Shown here: positions 6,551-8,868 of the stretch, piece after piece
How the letters are laid out: every line of letters starts with the position of its first letter
Numbering within the stretch: position 1 is the first letter of the stretch
Origin: an uncultured Oscillospiraceae bacterium
GTDB taxonomy: Bacteria > Bacillota > Clostridia > Oscillospirales > Oscillospiraceae
NCBI GenBank assembly: GCA_900751035.1
Contig: CAADSF010000013.1
Coordinates: forward strand, 1 to 8,868
Direction: 5' to 3'
Length of the DNA: 8,868 nt
Made by a program: the position numbers and the translations under genes
The notes under the pieces: generated by a model
Told to the model about the DNA's origin: nothing
Databases searched by the model: none
Seen by the model: the letters and a program-made list of their open reading frames with translations, nothing else

Positions 6551-6609
6551 TGCCGGCACGTTCCGGGCGGATTCGGGCCGGTATTTTGTGCTTCGACAGA
6601 AAATATTTC

Positions 6610-8637
6610 CTAAATGTGGGGTTCCGCGCCCGATTTCGACATACTTCGCACGCGGCGTGTGGTATGGTGAGGCTGCATGGAGGCCGGATCGAGCTGAACG
6701 ATCACCGCGGTCCGGTCATCAGGCTCTGACTCGCTGGCGCAAGCGACGACCCCGGCGGCAAGCTCCCTCGGCGAAAGCGGCCCGCTCTCGCGCAGATACT
6801 GCTCGCAGGCAGCTTCCGGTATGCCGTCGGTGGTAAGCACCAGCTGCTCTCCTCTCTGTAAGGACAGCCCCACACGCTCGGCCCTGTGTTCCTCTCCCAC
6901 ACCGAGCCCCGGCGGAGGCGAGGCTGTCCCTATTTTTTTGACCGTTCCACCCTTTTTGAGATAGGACGGGGCCGCGCCCCATTTATAAAGCGCCCCCTCG
7001 CCCGTGCAAAGATCCACCTCCAGCAGGTCGACCGTGGAAAAGCACCCGTCGCCCCGCAGCACATACAGCTCGTTCAGCATTGCCGCCGCGTCCGTCGCGT
7101 CAAAGCCGAGCGTCAGCAGAGATTGCAGCACGGAAATTGCCTCCTGCGCGTCGGACTGTGCGCCGGAGCCGGTGCCCATGCCGTCGCAGAGCAGAACGTA
7201 CTGCGTCGTGCCGCACAGAAAGTTTGTCCCGCAGTCGCCGCAGAGCGTATCGCCCCGCAGCCCGACCGCCCGGACGCCGAGCGTAAGCCGGTAGCGCGGG
7301 ACGCCCCCGGCAGGGCGGTTCTGTCCCGCCGCACGTAAAAAGCGTGCAAGCTGGCCGAGCAGCGCACGGGAAATTTCCCGCGCCTCCTCGCTGCGCCGGA
7401 GCGCCAGCAGCTGCGACTGCTGCACGCGCAGCGCCCGGTTGATGGCCGCGCGGAACGCCTCCTCCCGGATGCAGACCGCGCAGAAGCCCGCAGGCAGGTC
7501 GCCTTCGTTCGCCTGCCCCTGCCGCAGGATCGTCCCGGCGCAGGCCGAGAGCAGTCGGCAGGTATCGTCCGCACGCTCCTGCCAGCACTGCTGGCGCTTG
7601 ACGCAGCTGCGGCAGACCTCGTCCGCCGCGCTGTCGAAGATCAGCGCCGGGGCTGTCTGCGTTTCCTGCCCGGACAGGGACAGCTTTGTCTCCATCTGCT
7701 GCAGAACATCCGCCGTCTGCACGAGCGTACTGGCCGCAGCGGGTGCGCCGCGCCGCGTATCCGGCAGCGCGAAGCCGGGGAGCAGACACGAGAGAACCGC
7801 GCCCGCCAGCACACCCAGCGTCCAGCCCGCGTGCTCCCCGCCCCAGACGAGCACGCACAGAAAATAAAGCCCCGCAAACGCCGCCGCCCGCGCCATCCGG
7901 CGCAGGTCCGCCATCCGGCAGACAAGCAGCGGCAGGCAGAAGCAGGCCGTCTGCGGCGGCGACGGCGTACTTCCCAGATCGAGCACCAGCCCGCAGGCCG
8001 CGCCAATCAGAAGCGCGTCCTGCGCGTCCTCCGCCAGCAGGCACACAGCCGCCGCGCCGACCACGGAAAGCGGAACGCCGAACGGAAGCTCCACGCGCAC
8101 CAGTCCCGCAAGCAGACACACTGCCGCCGCATAGGGCCGCAGCCGGGCGGCCTCCTCCGCCGGGCAGAGCGCCCGGATGCTCACGACCAGAAGCGTCAGC
8201 CGCAGCGCAAGCAGCAGCGCCGCCCGCATACCGCCGTCGGCCTGCAAAACAAAAATCAGGCCCAGCAGCGCATAAATACCGCCCGCCGCAGCCGGGACGA
8301 AGCCGCGCCGCTGCGCGGGCAGCAGGTCGCGGAACAGGCAGCTGCCCGCCAGCATCAGAAAGCCCGCCGCGACCGGCTCCAGCGCGGCGGACAAGCCCCA
8401 GAACACGGCGTAGCCTGCCACGGCTCCGAGATACGCGCACACAGCAGCCAAACCGAACGGCAGCACGCACGCCGGCGCAAGCGCCAGCGGCACGTGCGCC
8501 GATAAAAGCCCCGCTCCCGCCAGCGTAAAGCTGAAGCCGCCCGCGCCGAGCGCACGCAGCGCCTCGCGCAGCACGGGCCGCGCCGCCATTCCCTGCGCCA
8601 GCCGCTGCCGCAGCTGCTCTGCTCTTGCCGTTCCCAT
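6610..8637 (-). CDS. spoIIE: Stage II sporulation protein E, membrane PP2C phosphatase
   Basis: A 675-residue serine phosphatase that, in sporulating Firmicutes, dephosphorylates SpoIIAA to release sigma F in the forespore and contacts FtsZ at the polar septum. The N-terminal half (about 30-292) is an Ala/Leu-rich bundle of about ten membrane segments. A linker (about 300-440) carries the SpoIIE-type cysteine cluster C342-x2-C345-x5-C351 (VCRSCVKRQQCW). The PP2C domain (about 450-650) has GDCGTNF (467-473), LLCDGMGTG with D485, FSTVDLLEVDL (533-543), LYKWGAAPSYLKK (550-562), TTDG with D604 and PDDRT with D640/D641, so the metal-binding aspartates look intact. It is shorter than B. subtilis SpoIIE (827). 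The start at 8637 is supported by AAAGGAGG 7 bases upstream; an earlier in-frame ATG at 8745 would add a Pro/Gly-rich leader without a binding site. It stands alone, with no sigma F operon alongside. Confidence 0.95.
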   Translation of the reverse strand: MGTARAEQLRQRLAQGMAARPVLREALRALGAGGFSFTLAGAGLLSAHVPLALAPACVLPFGLAAVCAYLGAVAGYAVFWGLSAALEPVAAGFLMLAGSCLFRDLLPAQRRGFVPAAAGGIYALLGLIFVLQADGGMRAALLLALRLTLLVVSIRALCPAEEAARLRPYAAAVCLLAGLVRVELPFGVPLSVVGAAAVCLLAEDAQDALLIGAACGLVLDLGSTPSPPQTACFCLPLLVCRMADLRRMARAAAFAGLYFLCVLVWGGEHAGWTLGVLAGAVLSCLLPGFALPDTRRGAPAAASTLVQTADVLQQMETKLSLSGQETQTAPALIFDSAADEVCRSCVKRQQCWQERADDTCRLLSACAGTILRQGQANEGDLPAGFCAVCIREEAFRAAINRALRVQQSQLLALRRSEEAREISRALLGQLARFLRAAGQNRPAGGVPRYRLTLGVRAVGLRGDTLCGDCGTNFLCGTTQYVLLCDGMGTGSGAQSDAQEAISVLQSLLTLGFDATDAAAMLNELYVLRGDGCFSTVDLLEVDLCTGEGALYKWGAAPSYLKKGGTVKKIGTASPPPGLGVGEEHRAERVGLSLQRGEQLVLTTDGIPEAACEQYLRESGPLSPRELAAGVVACASESEPDDRTAVIVQLDPASMQPHHTTRRVRSMSKSGAEPHI

Positions 8638-8644
8638 CGCGCCG

Positions 8645-8652
8645 CCTCCTTT
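8645..8652 (-). promoter_or_regulatory. spoIIE: Ribosome binding site fixing the spoIIE start
   Basis: AAAGGAGG on the minus strand lies 7 bases before ATG 8637 and rules in favour of this start over the upstream ATG at 8745. Confidence 0.85.
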
Positions 8653-8665
8653 TGTTCCTTCGCGC

Positions 8666-8674
8666 AGTGTACCA
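8666..8674 (-). promoter_or_regulatory. spoIIE: Weak candidate extended -10 for spoIIE
   Basis: TGGTACACT on the minus strand could be an extended -10 (TACACT is 4 of 6) and would start transcription about 20 bases before the ribosome binding site. I see no convincing -35 at 17 or at 21 bases, and no TGTCGAA Spo0A box in 8638-8807. The real promoter may lie elsewhere in this 170-base stretch. Confidence 0.25.
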
Positions 8675-8715
8675 CCCGGAACGGGCGGAAACCCGTCGGG
8701 AAATGGCGCGGGAAA

Positions 8716-8734
8716 CGCCGGAACGGCTCCGGCG
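8716..8734. repeat. 7-bp hairpin upstream of spoIIE
   Basis: CGCCGGA (8716-8722) pairs perfectly with TCCGGCG (8728-8734) around a 5-base loop. A smaller stem, ACGGG/CCCGT (8681-8685/8692-8696), lies closer to the gene. There is no U tract on the spoIIE strand. It could affect the leader if transcription starts further upstream, or be chance in GC-rich DNA. Confidence 0.35.
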
Positions 8735-8807
8735 CACGGCGTCAAAAAGAAAAGCCGACCTTCTTCTTGCGTTTATGGGGAAAATAGCGTAGAATAATAA
8801 AGGCAAC

Positions 8808-8861
8808 ACCGCACAATTGCGTCTTCGCGCTTCAGCGGATCTTTTCCGCCAATTCTGCGGT
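8808..8861. repeat. Palindromic element with three-way-junction fold at right edge
   Basis: Outer arms ACCGCACAATTG (8808-8819) and CAATTCTGCGGT (8850-8861) pair over 12 positions with a single central mismatch. Inside are two smaller stems: GCG/CGC around TCTT (8819-8821/8826-8828, sharing one base with the outer stem) and GCGGA/TCCGC around TCTTT (8835-8839/8845-8849). The window ends 7 bases later, so the full extent and any neighbouring gene cannot be seen. Possible identities are a short mobile palindromic repeat, a small structured RNA, or a terminator of a gene to the right. Confidence 0.5.
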
Positions 8862-8868
8862 TTGAAAA

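Larger units (their letters stand above)
6192..6609. other. 418-base non-coding region between zinc-ribbon operon and spoIIE
   Basis: This stretch holds the promoter and leader of the leftward zinc-ribbon operon (up to about 6354) and then nearly 200 bp of consecutive inverted repeats (6355-6550). The rest, 6551-6609, is the region just after spoIIE and shows nothing beyond one TTCGACA motif. Open frames across it lack ribosome binding sites and look like by-products of the palindromes, so I call no gene here. Confidence 0.7.

Noticed and set aside
6365..6559. 64-codon minus-strand frame across the palindromes
   Set aside because: It begins with GTG without a ribosome binding site and is encoded by the inverted repeats themselves, so it is most likely not translated.
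7686..8528. Plus-strand Pro/Arg-rich frame opposite spoIIE
   Set aside because: Low-complexity antisense frame in GC-rich DNA, with no start signals.
7100..8809. 569-codon minus-strand frame overlapping spoIIE
   Set aside because: It is a shifted frame of spoIIE with low-complexity Arg/Gly/Ala composition; the spoIIE frame has the phosphatase motifs and ribosome binding site.
1..8868. tRNA, rRNA, CRISPR array, transposase or phage genes
   Set aside because: I looked for cloverleaf ends, regularly spaced direct repeats and transposase or integrase motifs and saw none.

Overview
The window looks like chromosomal DNA from a GC-rich, spore-forming member of the Clostridia, probably a gut Oscillospiraceae-type bacterium. 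This is inferred from four things: a spoIIE gene, a DnaD plus DnaI/DnaC-like pair, strong AGGAGG ribosome binding sites with one TTG start, and high GC in third codon positions. No phage, insertion-sequence or CRISPR signature was found, and most of the window is ordinary core or housekeeping content.

Layout. Positions 1-792 (minus) hold the N-terminal 264 codons of methionyl-tRNA synthetase (metG), which runs off the left edge. A short divergent promoter region (793-960) separates it from a rightward four-gene operon (961-4579): a DUF2156 acyltransferase-like protein, a GNAT acetyltransferase, a DnaD-domain protein and a DnaI/DnaC-type helicase-loader ATPase. The operon ends at a perfect 16-bp stem terminator (4601-4642). 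A leftward two-gene operon converges on this terminator: a soluble protein with two zinc ribbons (5718-6191) and a membrane protein with three cytoplasmic zinc ribbons (4650-5681), read from a good sigma-A-type promoter (6325-6354). A non-coding stretch (6192-6609) holds the leader of that operon and about 200 bp of consecutive, nested inverted repeats. Further right is spoIIE (6610-8637, minus), the membrane PP2C phosphatase that activates sigma F in the forespore. The right edge (8808-8861) holds a compact palindrome that can fold as a three-way junction.

How the parts work together. The DnaD and DnaI-like proteins are expected to act together in loading the replicative helicase. The two zinc-ribbon proteins share a promoter and probably a pathway, but their function is unknown. 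metG, spoIIE and the two replication genes are single-locus core functions. I saw no clear new multi-gene system. The most unusual signals are the two palindromic intergenic elements (6355-6550 and 8808-8861) and the uncharacterised zinc-ribbon pair.
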